Shown here piece after piece: positions 13,128 through 26,094 of a stretch of DNA of 64,000 bases. The stretch's first letter is position 1; every line of letters begins with the position of its first letter. Made by a program: the position numbers and the translations under genes. Under the pieces are notes generated by a model. It was not told the DNA's origin. It worked only from the letters and a program-made list of their open reading frames with translations, and did no database searches. Source of the stretch: Rhinopomastus cyanomelas (taxonomy: Eukaryota > Chordata > Aves > Bucerotiformes > Rhinopomastidae); NCBI GenBank assembly GCA_013400115.1, contig VXBP01008918.1, forward strand, positions 1-64,000, given 5' to 3'.

Positions 13128-15884
13128 GGATTTCAAATTTGAATTCTTTGACAATTGTGTGAACTGAAATTTTTCCCTTGCACAACTCTTCTATTTATTT
13201 GTCACAAGTAAAGTTTAACCTATAACTTGTTTTTCTGAGCATCTGTGATCACAGGTACCAGCACTGGGACACCTGTAACTTATATGCGGCAACATATGTG
13301 GATGAATTTGTGCTTTTGAATTCTAAAGATTTAGAAGAATATTTTTAAGTTCCCTTCCCAAAGCTCACAAACAGCAATGCATAAAGTTCAAACAATAGAT
13401 CAGTTTTCAGATACCTGCAATTTCCTCCTCCTGTAAAGAATTTATTAACAAGTAATTTTATAAATTAAGACTTGTTTTGTTCCTTTAGGCTCCATTGACG
13501 CAAATACAATTATGTGCTTGTTGATAGATGCTCTTGAATCAAGGGCTGATGGTTTCCCAAATGCTAATTTCTCTCCTGACACTGCTGATGTGCAAAGAAA
13601 GCCCACCTAAGTATAGAAGACCCATGAAATGTTCTTACTTGAATAGATTTTCAGTGTGTTCAGAATAGCATTCCGGAGAGTGAGACAGACACCAGCATTT
13701 CACTGATATCTAGATCTTTCAGCCTGAAGGAACTGGGGTTCATCGTCTTTCTTTTTCTATTTTGTATCTTCTTTGTTCAATTCTGAGTGAGATGAGCTGG
13801 GTTTTCATCTTCTTGAAGGGTAAATATCGTGTCTATTAATGATTTCCATTTCTCTGTTTGGAATATTCTTTACATTTACTTTCCTTCTAAGTGCTGATAT
13901 TTGGTTTTCACTACAAAATAATTATTTTCACTTTAACTGCTGCTGCCATTGGTCTATGCAAAGCAAGTTGACTTTCCATTCTAAGTACATTTTATTGGCA
14001 GTTTCGTAAAAGTTGTCCAGTTTGTAATACTCATAGGCACACATTTCACTGGACTGATTTGGATTTGGACCTAGGATCTTCTATTTCTAAAGCTTTCAGG
14101 CATTATGACCTTTAGTAAGACAGATAATACTGGTTTTTAAAAGTGCTGCCCAAATGTAAACTTGGTTTTTTGAAAATCCACTGCTTAACCTCTACAAGGT
14201 TTGCTCTGTATGAAAAATGCGGAAGATGGTACTTTCAGAAGAAGTAATTTGAGGATTAAATTCTGCATATAAAATGTTTTGCTGATTGAGTGTCATGTAA
14301 GTAAAAAATAGCATTATGTTATTTTGTAGCATTAATTTCAGCTGTTTATTAGCATGAGCAAATGCCATTTTCTACTCGGTGTAAGAAAATACACTTTCTG
14401 ATATAAAAGGAGACTTGAACTCCAGCTGGGTTGTTCCTGGATTTTAGCTGTTCAGACAGAGTTTCCCTCCACAATTATTCTCTGTGAGCCTGTGGCACTG
14501 AGGTGAGGGACTATAGAGCAAGCAGAATTTTAATGGCTATTCAGAATTAAAGCTTAGTAACTTCAAGAGGCAGGAGCTGCCAGGTCAGCCACATTTCTGA
14601 AACAGAACTTGAAAAAGATAAATTCAAAGCAGTGGAATTTAAGCACAGATCTATATGCTGCAATTTGGAAATAACTCAGGAACTGAGATACAGCCCAGGA
14701 ACTAAGATGCCCAATTAACTACTGCTACAGAAATTATTCAAGATTCAGTGTAAGCACCCCAAAATGGGGAATTTTGGACACTTACCTGCAACATTTCTGA
14801 AGTTTCTCTTTATATGTTCAGTTCTAATGTGAGTATTTATATATGCTTTTTCATAAACCTTGGTATCTTTTTCCCCTGTTCAGGTTTAAGCATGTTTACA
14901 TGAACGTACAATTAGACCTAGGGATTAGCAGCAGTTTACTTGCCATGTTTATGGACTGGTTAGAACTATATCATGTATTCACACTGTAGGAAAGGTATGA
15001 ACGTTTAGCTGTCTGACATTCACTCTTTCAACTTCTGTGACCTTCTATGAGCCATGTGTTATTTTCAGTAACTTCTATTTCTCATATTTATTTTAGCTTG
15101 TTGGGTGCTCTCTCTGATAACTCTGGACTTAGTACTTGCAATAATCTCAGGAAATCACAGAGTAAAACATGCTAAAGTATGCCTTGCAAGAGGAATAAAC
15201 ATATTTCTTTCATAGTCCATGCAATGATCACAAAAAAATAGCATTGAGAAATTCTGCCCTCCAGTTTGTGGTCCATTCACAGCTGTCTGGGGCAGAGTTG
15301 CTGGTTATTTTCTTCTGCTTTAGTGGTAGCCCCTCTAGTAATTTCTTTCTAATAAAAATCTAATTGAAACTTAATTAATCCAGGTAGGTGTCATTAAAAC
15401 AGATTAGATTAATTTCTCTGAATGCCAGGAAATTAATATAAATTACTTTATCCTTTTCTTTCATTTATTAAAAAAAAAAAAAAAAAGATACAAAGTTTGT
15501 GTGATGCAATTGCAGTCAAAACCAGCTATGAAATGCATATTTATATATGTGTATATATACTAGATATATAAGGACACAAAATAGATGCACATACATTTGG
15601 AACTGGAAGCAATAAGGAGTGAGTTTTCCTGCCACATCTCTCTAATGTATGGATGGGTACAGATGACAACCGAGAGACATTTTCTTGTTTCTACGTATTT
15701 TATTTCTGGGTAGCATCCATGTAGGAATACTGTAGGAATAATGTAGGAATAGAAAAGCTCTGTTCAATTTGGTGCCCCCTATCTGGCATGGACAGAAGGG
15801 AGATTCTTGGAAAAGAGCTCACATTGGAGGATTCATTTGATCACAGTTTCTCTAGGCTTAATACTTTCTGACCTAAGAACTTCC
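13128..15884. other. Stretch with only simple sequence
   Basis: No gene or interspersed repeat recognised. It contains an A tract at 15470-15486, an AT/TATA-rich patch at 15535-15570 and a three-unit tandem of about 11 bp ('tgtaggaata') at 15720-15751. Confidence 0.45.
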
Positions 15885-16545
15885 TAGGCCAGAATCTCCT
15901 TAGTCAATCCTAAGCAAAATACTTTTCCTTATGTTCAAATTGAATCTCTCATGTTGTAATTTATGCCCATTGCCCCATGTCCTATTGCAGGGCTTCACTG
16001 AGAAGAGTTTGAGCCCATTATCCTGACAATTGCCCTTTAGATACTTATTAGTATTTCTGAGATGTCCTGTGAGTCTCCTCCTCTCGAGACTGAACAGCCC
16101 CATCAGTCCTCTCTCAGCCTCTATTCATAAGGAGGATGCTTCTGCCCCTTGATAATCTTAATAGCTCTGTGCTGGACACTCACCAATAGCTCCCTGCTCT
16201 CTTGAACCAAGGAACCCATAACTGGATGCAATACTCCAGATGTGGCTTGGCCAGGGCAGGGTGAAGAAAATATCCTTTGACCCACTAGCCACACTCTTCT
16301 TAATGCACCCAAGAGACCTTCTTGGCCACAAGGGCCCATTGATGGCTCATAGGCAGCCCACCGGCACCCCTAGGTCCTTTTCCCCAGAGCTGCTCTCAAG
16401 CAAGTCAGTCCCCAACCTGTACTGATGCATGGAGTGGTTCTTTTTCAGATGCAGCATATACACTTGCCCACTAAGTTTTAGTCCACCCAGATCTCCAGGT
16501 CACACTGGACAGCAGCACAGCCCTCTGGTGTGTCAACCACTATTT
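15885..16545 (-). mobile_element. CR1 LINE, ORF2 C-terminus
   Basis: On the minus strand this reads as the C-terminal part of CR1 ORF2, in pieces. It contains 'MGLFSLERRRLTGHL', 'NTNKYLKGNCQDNGLKLFSV' and a piece related to the upstream 'VLHL' and 'GVLVD' region. It starts just after the region where the RT catalytic motif would sit and lacks a clean 3' tail near 15885. Several frameshifts and stops show that it is old. Confidence 0.85.
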
Positions 16546-16857
16546 TGTGTGTGTCCATTTGATAAATTTAAGAAAGGAAATCATACTGAAATCAATCTAA
16601 ATTACCTGTATTGATTTTGACAGGGTGAAGCTGTCTTGAGTGTTGAAATAAAGTTGTGAATTTTGCTCGGTAGTTTATGAGCAAATTGTTAACTGAAAGT
16701 TTTACCACAAAAATATAGCTCAAGAGATCATTTCAGTTTAGAAGTATTCAAATATGTTGTTTTGACTAAATCACAAAGCAGTAGAGATAATATTTCTACA
16801 TTTTTCAGAATTTATTAGTAGCTGTAGGAATCTCAAACTGAAATCAGTCAAATTACT
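16546..16857. other. Stretch without recognised element
   Basis: AT-rich sequence between two CR1 elements of opposite orientation. Nothing recognised. Confidence 0.45.
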
Positions 16858-18080
16858 GAGTCAAGAGCAGAGGCGTGGTGATGAGCTGGTTGACAGTATA
16901 TGGGTTATAATTAAAGGGAAGACTGGAGAGGGTAATGTTACTGTAGGGATCTGCTACAGGCCACCCGACCAGCAGAAGCAAGCAGATGGGACCCTTCACA
17001 AGCAAATAGTAGCGGCCTCCAGGTCACAGGCCCCGGTACTCACGGGGGATTTCAACCAGCCTGACCTCTGCTGGAGGGACGACCCAACGAGGCACCAGCA
17101 ATCCAGGTTATTCTTGGATTGCATAGATGACAACTTCCTCCTCCAAATGGTGGAGGAACCAACAAGAAAAGGTGCTATGCTGGACCTTGTCCTCCCCAAC
17201 AGGGAAGGGCTGGTGATCAGTGTGAGGCTCAGGGACAGCCTTGGCTGCAGTGACCATGAAGCAGTTGAATTTAAGATCCTCAGGGCAACCAGGAGGAAGT
17301 TTTCTAAGCTTATGACCCTGGACTTTAGGTGTGCAGACTTTGATGCCTTCAGGGATCTGCTGGCCAAAGTATCATTGGACGAAGTCCTTGAGGGAAAAGG
17401 GGCCCAGGACAGCTGGTCAGTATTCAAGGATCACCTCCTGTGTGTCCAGGAGCAATGTGCACCAACAAAGAGGAAAGCAGGGAAGAATGCTAGGAGTCCT
17501 GCTTGGCTGAGCAAGGAGCTCCTGGACACGCTGTCACACAAAAAGAAACTCTACAAGGAGTGGAAGGGAGGACAGCTAGAGTGGGGGGTATGTAAGGAAG
17601 CTGCCCGATCAGCTAGAGATCTGGTTAGGAAAGCCAAGGGACAGTTTGAATTGAACCTAGCCAGGTAGGTCAAAGGGAACACCAAGAATTTCTACAGCTA
17701 TGTGAATGGTATGAAGAAGTCTAGGGAAGGTGTGGGCCCCCTCAGAAAGGAAACAGGTGATGTGGTCACAAGTGACATGGAAAAGGCTGAGGTTCTCAAT
17801 GGCTTCTATACCTCAGTCTTCACTGCAAAGGCCTCCAGCCACACTCCTGGTGTCATGGAAAATAACAGCAGGGACTGGAAGGAAGAAGTGCCCATCATAA
17901 GTGAAGATGTGGTTCGTGACCACCTGAAAGACCTGAAAGTGTTCAAGTCCATGGAACCCGACGGGACACATCCAAGGGTCCTGAGAGAACTGGCAGATGA
18001 GGTTGCTAAACCCCTCTCTATTCTATTCCAAAAGTCTTGGTGGTCTGGTGAAGCCCCCACTGACTGGAAAAGAGGAAACA
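16858..18080 (+). mobile_element. CR1 LINE, 5' half (EN and RT N-terminus), upstream of LTR insertion
   Basis: This is the best-preserved CR1 in the window. The reading frame is open from about 16859 to the LTR junction except for one TAG at 17666-17668. The EN domain shows 'CYRPP' (16952-16966), the 'GDFNQPDLCW' block from 17044 and the catalytic S-D-H at 17249-17257. The linker with 'SPAWLSKELLDTL' and 'KKKLYKEW' follows, then the start of RT with 'DGTHPRVLRELADE' and 'PTDWKRGN'. EN nicks target DNA and RT copies the element RNA at the nick. The N-terminal part of EN and all of ORF1 are missing (5' truncation). The element resumes at about 19196 after the LTR. Confidence 0.92.
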
Positions 18081-20209
18081 TGTGGTTGGTTCAGGACCAC
18101 AATTTAAGATAAAAGAAAGGAAAGCAAAGCAGTGAGGTCTCGATGACATCTCGGATAAAATCTGTCAGACAATGGATGGCTTAGGGAAACTGCAGAAAGG
18201 TTTATTAACTCTGTAACTATATACAGAATGGGAGAACAGATTACGCAAGTCAGTGCACACAAACTAGAAACTGTGTCATAAATGCCATCACATAACCTGA
18301 GGAAAATACAATGGGAGGTCACTGTCATCTGAGCCTTGGTTCTTCTCTCACTTTAGAGATCCAGGAAAAAAGACCATGTCAGCGCGGGATGGCTTGAGTT
18401 TCTCAGTGCCCACCTGCATCGCTCGGTGCAGCAGCAAAGAACCCAGTCTCTGTTTTTCTGATCCAAGGTTTAAGGATTCCCAAGTCCTTCTGCTTTCCTC
18501 AGCTAAGCATGAAGTAGCTCTCCCTCAAAACTTAAGCACTGCAAGTCTTGTCTGAGTGGCAGAAATGACAAGCAGCCTCTCTTCCTGCTGATCAGTCTCT
18601 CCAAAATGGCAGCAGCATAGCTGCGGGGCCTGGCCACGTGCAGGATCCAAGATGGAGACCAACCACATGGTTGCATCAGCAGGGCTGCACCCCCCCCCAC
18701 TCCACACGTGGCCAAGAGTGTCTTCCAAAGATCCTCTCCTTTCTTCTCCCTCTCCTGTCTCAGATTCAGGGGGAAGAGGAGTACCCCAGCTCACCACAAT
18801 GATGAAGGCTGCCTGTGGGGGGGTTGTGATAGCAAATCTGCACCAATCTTGCTTCTCCAGTCCGGGCGCGGTGCTGTGGTTAGCAGCGGCAGTGCCCCGC
18901 TGCCGCGGCAAGGGGCTGCTTCGGGTCCAGGGCACGGTGGCGTCCACGGCTTTTCCGGTCCGAGATCGCGGTGCGGCAGCGACGAAGCTGCGATGTGGCA
19001 GGACCACGCACACGTGGCAAGTTGCAGCCGGGGTCTCTTCCGGACCGTGTGGTGGCAGGTGAGCACCGGCAGTAGGGCCAGGCCAGGGCCGTGGCTGGTT
19101 CGGAAGCCGCAGCAGGTCGCGGCTGCTTCGGGAGCTGTGGTCCCCCTTGGAGCTGCTGTCCCCTTCAGAGCCGCTGTTCCCACCCTCCCCACTGCCTGTT
19201 CCTATTTTCAAAAAAGTAAAAGGGAGGAGCCGGGGAACTACAGGCCAGTCAGTCTCACCTCTGTGCCCAGTAAGATCATGGAGCAGATCCTCCTGGAGGC
19301 ACTACTAAGGACAATAGTGAAGATATGACTGGGTACAATCAGCATGGCTTCACCAAGGGCAAATTCTGCCTGACAAACCTAGTGCCATTCTATGAACAGG
19401 TCACAACATTAATGGATGAGGGGCGGGTGACTGATGTCATTTACCTGGACCTCAACAAAGACTTTGACACTGTCTTGCACCACATTCTGGTCTCCAAGTT
19501 GGTGGAACATGGCTTTGATGGGTGGACCACTAGATGGGTAAAGAACTGGCTTCAGAGTAGCCCTGAGGAGAGGGACTTGGCGGTGCTTGTGGACGAAAGG
19601 CTCGACATGAACTGGCAGTGCGCACTTGCGCCCTGGAAGCTAAACATGACTCTGGGCTGCATCAATAGATGTGTGGTCAGCAGGCTGAGGGAGGTGATAC
19701 TCCCCCTCTACTCCTCTCTGATGAGACCCAACCTGGAGTACTGTGTCCAGTTCTGGAGCCCTTATTACAAGAAGGATGTGGACATGCTGGAGCGAGTGCA
19801 GAGGAGGGCCACAAGGATGATCAGAGGGCTGGAGCAGCTCTCCTATGAGGCCAGACTGAGAGAGTTGGGGCTGTTCGGGCTGGAGAAGAGGAGACTCTGA
19901 GGTGACTTTATTGTGGCCTTCCAGTATCTGAAGGAGGCTTATAAAAAGGCTGGGGAGGGACTATTTAGGATGTCAGGTAGCAATAGGATTAGGGGGAATG
20001 CAGCAAAGGTGGAGATGTGTAGATTTAGAGTGGATGTGAGGAGGAAGTTCTTAATGGTGAGAGTGGTGAGATCCTGGAACGGGTTTCCCAGGGAGGTGGT
20101 GGAGGCCCCGTCCTTGGAGATGTTTAAGTCCAGGCTGCATCCAGGCTCTGGCCAGCCTGACCTAGGGTGGACTGTCCCTGCCCATGGCAGAGGAGTTGGA
20201 ACTGGATGA
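16859..20209 (+). pseudogene. CR1 ORF2 (endonuclease-reverse transcriptase), broken
   Basis: The gene is a remnant of the single large CR1 protein. In order it has the EN (16859 to about 17270), a linker, RT fingers, the LTR insertion, and then 'GNYRPVSLTS' (near 19238) and an RT piece with 'YLDLNKDFDTV' (near 19440). An internal deletion near 19557 removes the palm with the catalytic [YF]ADD motif. The C-terminal domain follows, from 'EERDLAVLVDE' to 'EVVEAPSLEMFKSRL'. Lesions seen are TAG at 17666, the LTR at 18081, a frameshift near 19325, the palm deletion, and TGA at 19898-19900. Outside these it is open, which suggests a fairly recent insertion. It cannot make an active enzyme. Confidence 0.9.
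18081..19195 (-). mobile_element. ERV LTR, family B, CpG-rich, inserted in CR1
   Basis: This segment of about 1.1 kb interrupts a CR1 reading frame between 'PTDWKRGN' and the 'KREEPGNYRPVSL' region, so it is a later insertion. Read on the minus strand it matches the family-B LTR at 6.0-6.8 kb, including the 'cagagttaataaac' block. It would end in CA (reverse complement of TGTGG at 18081). The upstream part on its strand (about 19195 to 18560) is very GC- and CpG-rich and longer than in the 6-kb copy. That part gives spurious open frames on both strands (up to 228 codons) with no protein-family features. The 5' limit and the target duplication could not be fixed. Confidence 0.65.
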
Positions 20210-20333
20210 TCCTGTGGTCACTTCTAACCCTGACTGACTCTCTGACTTGGTCTGGGTGATCCTGCTGTGGCAGAGGAATTGGACTAGATGATCTTTCGAG
20301 GTCCCTTCCAATCCCTAATAATTCTATGATTCT
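19196..20333 (+). mobile_element. CR1 LINE, 3' half after LTR insertion
   Basis: Continuation of the CR1 that starts at 16858. It carries RT fingers, a palm deletion, the ORF2 C-terminus, then the 3' UTR ending in 'gaggtcccttccaatcccta' and an octamer tail ('ataattctatgattct') near 20315-20333. Confidence 0.92.
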
Positions 20334-23300
20334 AACATGAAAAAGATCAAATTTAGCAATTTTTTTAAAGTCAGTATTTAGGAAGTTACGACTTTTTCCT
20401 CAGAACTCAGATCCCTGATCTGAAATGTTTTTGACAGCAATTGTATCAGACAAGTCAGCTTTCATTTGGTACTAATTAGGTTAAAGTGACTGAGAGAATT
20501 TAGTTTAGGTTCTAGATGAAATGGATAAGATCTTAAAAGCTTCCTCATGGAAAGACTCTGATTGTGTGCTGTAGGTCAACCTGATTAAAGCATTCTAATG
20601 AGTGAAAGGAATAAGAAGTAATTTTTAAGGAGCTGCAGTGATTTCAAATTTTATATGTGTAAATACACTTTATTTATATCCATATATGCTCATATTAAAT
20701 ACAGAATGTCCATGTATGTGTAATCCCTGGATTGTCATCCATTGCAAAGAAAAATGTTACAGTTCAAACAACATTACTTTTGCCTCAAAATACACTCCAA
20801 ATTTTGAAGGAGACATGCAGGAATTATTTTTCTATATGATTTCTTTTTGTCAACAAGTTAGTTTGTTTGTTTGATGTTATTTATAACCCTTCATCTCTCT
20901 GTGCAGTATAGTTTCTGGGCCTCATTCTCCATTGTCTTTGCTCAGATGTAATTAAGTTCACAAAGGATGAAGAAAGGAGCCAAATGAATAAGTAATATAT
21001 AGCCCTAAAGTACCTACTGAATAAGTTTTTAAATAGAATCTCTCATTCTGTAGTTACCACAAGGCTAGTGTGGCCAGTAAAACTAGGACTTTTGCCAAAG
21101 TTTTATCTTAGCCTTGGAAAAAATGTAAACCAGAAGCTTTCTATTTAAAATCCACTTTCTATCTGTCCTGAAATGTTCTTTCTGCCTCTATGCAGCTGTT
21201 TGCTTTAATGTATCATACAGTTTGGTCATGTCACACCGAAGAAATTTTTCAGCCTGTTCTATTTAAGCCTGTTTCATGTTATTCAAATTCCTTAGCAGCA
21301 GTTAGTTATACGTCCATTAAAACCAAGAAAGCCTGTTATCACCTTAAAAGGTGAGAAGTTACTTTTTTTTCTGATACGGGGAGGGGATCAAGAAATTTCA
21401 AGGTTTTTCATGAACACAGTTCTGTTAGCTTCTCACTTGTCTAAACCAAGTCAATATTCCACAACAGCTCATCTGCATTCAAAACCAGAAGCAGTTCTTG
21501 CCTCAGGGGCCCTGATGGCTGGAAGCCCATGGGGTATTAGCTACGACTTCCCATTGTAGTTAAATGTGAAAACAGTTCACCAAGTATCTGTACTCATGCA
21601 GGGTAGTTTGAAACAGGTTCCATTTCAGTTTGAAGTTTCATCTGTTGCAAACATCAGATAAATAAAAAAAAAAATAAGGTTGAAACAAGGGAAAAGGTAG
21701 GGATTTTCCTTTGAGAGACAACAAGCTGCAGCTGTTGAAGGAAACTGCCTTTTCAAAACCTTGTATTTCTGTTTGTTCTATCTCATTTATCTTTTCCATC
21801 AAACATCTTTATAATATTAGATAATGTTTGTATGCATGCAGTGTGTGGGACATGACCACTAGCACTGCTCTCAGATCCCCACAGTGGTTTACTTTATGTT
21901 CATCTCCTTGTATTCTGGCTACTTGGGTTGTACTATGTTATTTCTTAGACAAGAATGAAGTCCCTTACTGTTTTCCAAGAAACGTCTCTCCACCCCACCA
22001 CTGAAAATAGTTCTTCAAAGTGGAAAATAAATTTCCAATGTGAAACTTGGGTATTTGCTGTCACTATGGTGACTTTATGAGTGTTCGGGACTGACACTGG
22101 AAGCCTTAAACTAAATTTAAAAATGTATTTTTAAAAATATCTTCTACCTCAAATAAGTTTACTGCTTAGTTTTTATGAATCATAAATCTATGACCATACT
22201 AACTTAGTCTGTTTCAGTGATAGGTACTGTTATATAAGACATTATTAACGTAGCTGGCTATGTGTGGTAGATCTATTCAATCCTCTCTTTGCCAATGAAG
22301 TGCTATTCCCTGCTATGTATTGTTTATAATTGTTTTTGAGACTGTTTTTAAACACTTGTTTCAGTTGCAGTGTCCACATCATATATGATTTTTGCTGAAT
22401 AATACAATTTATTTTACTTCTGGTGTAGTAAGTTTTTATGATATTGCAAGAAAATATAGGGTAAAACTTGCAGTGATGAGTTTTCTTCTACTGGTTTAGG
22501 AACTGTTCTACAACTGAATAAGTTTTGACACTTGGAAATTACCTGTCATCTTGTAGTCCTTCTTTTGTCATATTTGTGCCCCCACCTCAGACAATTTTAA
22601 GTAATTGCTGCTCTGTGCTCATGGTTATCAAATATTTCCCTTATTGACATGTATTTATCATGATAAATAAAAGGTATGTTTTCCTTTCACTCCTTTCTCA
22701 AATGTCAGATTGTCCAGCACTTGAGTTTGGTTTTCTTTTTCTGAATTCTTCACAGTTTGTTAACTCTGAGATGCCTGAGCTATGCATAATGGGGCAAAAC
22801 TCTGACATTTAGGTAAGCCTTAACACATGTCTGATCTCCGATGGATGTATCTCTGTTTGGACCTACAATTATAAAATTGTATGTTGAAGTTACTTTTTAA
22901 TTGGTCATATTTCAAAAGCTTCACCTGTACTGCTCAAGCATGTCCTAGAGAGTATCACATGAAGTTTGACATGAGTTCAGGCTTGCTGGTCTTGGCTTGT
23001 TGAATATTTTGCTATTTGTAATTTCCCACTGTGGTCATGGTCAATGAGGACATATCTCTCCTTGACCCTGTGTTCTCTAGGAAAGTTTATGGTATTATGT
23101 CAGATATGTCTCTGGACACACACTACAAAATAATACCAACATTCCGTCTGCAGGATGTTCTTTGATAGTAAACTGAAAATAAACCTTTTTTTAATCTCTT
23201 TCCTTCCTATTATTTGCATATCTCATCCAGCACTCTATTGCTATAGCTTTTCTATTTCCTCTTTTTTGAATAAAACAAGGCCTAAAATGTGCAGGATGTT

Positions 23301-24239
23301 TCTTGTCCTCTTTGATGACCTGTTCCCACATATGAGCATAGAACAAGTTACAGAGATGGCATCTAAACCTTTCCACGTGATTTTGTATGCACACGTAACT
23401 ATGTGTGAATTTATCTAGGTGGTGCTTGTAACAGTAAATGTGTGCTTTACCGCTGTCAATAGTGACATTTAGGTCCTGCCTGCAAAAATATCAAAATAAC
23501 AATCAGTTTGAATGTCTTGTGGCAGCAATTTAAAATACAGTATCCTTTCATTAGTCAAGTTTAATTTGATTTTCAAGTGTGATTGCTATTCATCCTGTGC
23601 AATGATCGAGTGATTTAGGTTTACATCTGCTTAGTTACAAGTTCTGCTCTTAATTGTTTATACTTTGAAGAATTGTTTAAGTTTTCTTAAAACTTTGTTA
23701 TGCATGGATTACACTATTTCTGTCTGGGACCATATTTTAAAATATTTTTTCCACATGCTGATATTCTTAATTGGCATCAACAATTTTGCCTCATTTTCTC
23801 TTCTATTTCTCATTTTCTACACAGGCTTTATTTTGCTTCAGATGTCTAAGTGATCTCTTTAGGAGCCACTCAAGATCAAGTACAACAAGCAGATGGGCTG
23901 CGATATTTCCTGCTTTGAAAACTATATTTAGTTTCAGATAGGAAAAAAAGGAAAACCAAAATGCAGACTGGTCAAGATTTCATCTCCAGTACAGTTAGTG
24001 TCTGTTTTTTACATTAACTCCTTGAGAAAGAACAAGGAGACCTGTTTTCTCAGTCATCAAATATTTCCAATGTTCCTAGCTGATACCACATGGCTGATAG
24101 GGCATTTCTTGCACTATAGCCAACTATTTGATGGAAAAATTGAGAGCTGAGGAGAGGCATAGGCTTTTTATCTGAAAATTAATGTTAGTTAATCTCTATG
24201 TTCTGTGCCTTCATACTAGAGTTTGAAGTGTATTTTGTT
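20334..24239. other. Stretch without recognised element
   Basis: About 3.9 kb with no recognised repeat, exon or RNA gene. The frames at 20638-20874 and 23155-23418 are AT-rich and featureless. Confidence 0.45.
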
Positions 24240-24632
24240 ACAGTTAAACACACCCGGAGTTCTGTGTCCATTTTTGGGCTCCCCAGTTAAAGAGAGACAT
24301 GGGCATATGAGGGAGTCCAATGAAGGCCACTTCTTCTCCTAAGAAATGGTGAGAGATCTGAGTCTGTTCACTGGAAGGAAGAGAAGGTTCAGAGGAGATC
24401 TTATAAACACGCACAGACACTCAAAGAGAATACGCCAATGGATGGAGCCAGACTAAAGCATCTTTTCAGTGGCTTAGACCTTTCATTGACCACGTTTTTT
24501 AAGTTAGTGACTTCCTGTAGAAGAAAAAACCTCATCATTTTGGTTTAGCTTTGCAAAGAGATTTTGTGTGAACTATTTTTTTGACTTGATGATCCCAAGG
24601 GTCTTTTCTAACCTGAATGATTCTATTTTGGA
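24240..24632 (+). mobile_element. Degraded CR1 3' region
   Basis: It begins with a block related to CR1 'VQFWAP' ('ttctgtgtccatttttgggc'). It passes through the worn 'AAATGG' and 'LEGRRRFRGDLIN'-like region and ends in a 'tgatgatcccaagggtcttt' motif and 'aatgattct'. Coding is badly broken, so this is an older copy. Its tail type matches the copies ending at 41.35 kb and starting at 42.59 kb. Confidence 0.72.
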
Positions 24633-24947
24633 TTATTTGTTTGCGCTACCTATTATTCCATTTTGAGTTTTTGTATTGGCTGGTTTGAGTTTTCATATGT
24701 AATTCTGGGGACTGAAATCTAGTAATATATGACTTTCAATATTTATTAAAATCATAGAATATTTAGTTTTCCTTAAGTGACATTTTAAAATAGCAGCTAA
24801 TACAAGCTGTACAAAGAATAGTTGTGTGTGTGTGAAATGATACCAGTACATGAATAGACATAACATTTAAGAAAAAGTATGCATTTATTTTTTGGCACTT
24901 TTAACTTCTTTTCATGGTCTGAATGCATATTATTGTCAGTCTTGTAT
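24633..24947. other. Stretch without recognised element
   Basis: AT-rich gap between two CR1 fragments. It includes a short GT run near 24824. Confidence 0.4.
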
Positions 24948-24995
24948 CGAGGTCCCTTCCAATCCCTGATGTTCTATGATTCTGTGATTCTGTGA
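24948..24995 (+). mobile_element. Very short CR1 3' tail
   Basis: 'gaggtcccttccaatccctg' followed by three octamer-like units. It is a solitary tail of fewer than 50 bp, the extreme of 5' truncation. Confidence 0.8.
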
Positions 24996-26094
24996 TCTGT
25001 GCTTGACAAAAACTCTCAATAAATTTAATAAATAAAGACTTTCTTTTAAATCCTTTCTCGTGTCTTGTGAACAGCTGAGATTTTCATTTATACATTTCTA
25101 GCTATGATTATTTTCTATTTCAATGATCTTGAATGCTGCCTAAAGTAAGCATAGTAAAAATACTTATTAAAATATGCATGTTTAAATAATAAATTTAAAA
25201 CAATGACTCAAAAGTTTTACAAATATGACAGTCTGTTACCCTGGGATTATAATAATCTACCTCTAAATTAAGCACCAGCTGCTTATTGTCCTTCATTCAA
25301 GAAGAATGGAGAAATATAAACAGTACCAGAGGATGACTCAAATACACTTTCAAGAAGAGTTTAGTCTGACTGACAAAATGGGGACAGTAAAGGACAAACT
25401 TAATTTAGCCTAAGATTGGGCTGACAGTCATAAATAAAAATCTTTTTAATTAAGGGAAAATAAGCACCTGAGTAATTCCCAGTAATTGTTTTCAATAAAA
25501 TTATTCATAAATACAGTTTGATAAAAACACCAATAAAAGGAGTTAAGAATTAAGATGGATGGAGCAGCACAGATTTGTAGAAATTGTATCTAAATTCCAT
25601 TTGCTTTGTTAGGATTCTTTTTCTTTTAGCTAGTCTCTTGGGTCTTGATAAATAGGCATAAGCTTCTTGGAAAAAAAACCTATCCATTGAGTACCGTACA
25701 CTCTAATCTATCTTTTTTAATGGTTTTGATACTCATTATAGCCAACGACTCCAAAAATTAATCTGGTTGTGTATTGTTCACATTTGAATTTCTCACTGTA
25801 GGATGCACAGGGTTTTGCTAGATTCTAGCTCCTGATGATAATCAACCTGTAACTACTTTTTCATGATCCTGGTGATATATCACTTAATTTCCTATATCAG
25901 AACTCACTGTGAGTTAATTCTACTGTTTGTAAAATTCCTCTTGCAAACACTCTATCTTCTGTGGCTTTTTGAGGTAGTGATGAAGTATGTGGTATTCTGA
26001 ATGTGAATCATAGATTCCAAAACTGAACAGCTCATCAGTATAGGACCAGCTAGAAGGAGATATTATGAGAGTCATAGAGAGCAAAAGAAGGAGC
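24996..26094. other. Stretch without recognised element
   Basis: About 1.1 kb of AT-rich sequence with no recognised features. Confidence 0.45.

Noticed and set aside
18525..19328. Overlapping open frames on both strands, up to 228 codons
   Set aside because: They fall in the CpG-rich part of the family-B LTR, overlap each other on opposite strands, are low in complexity (R, G, S, P) and have no family motif.
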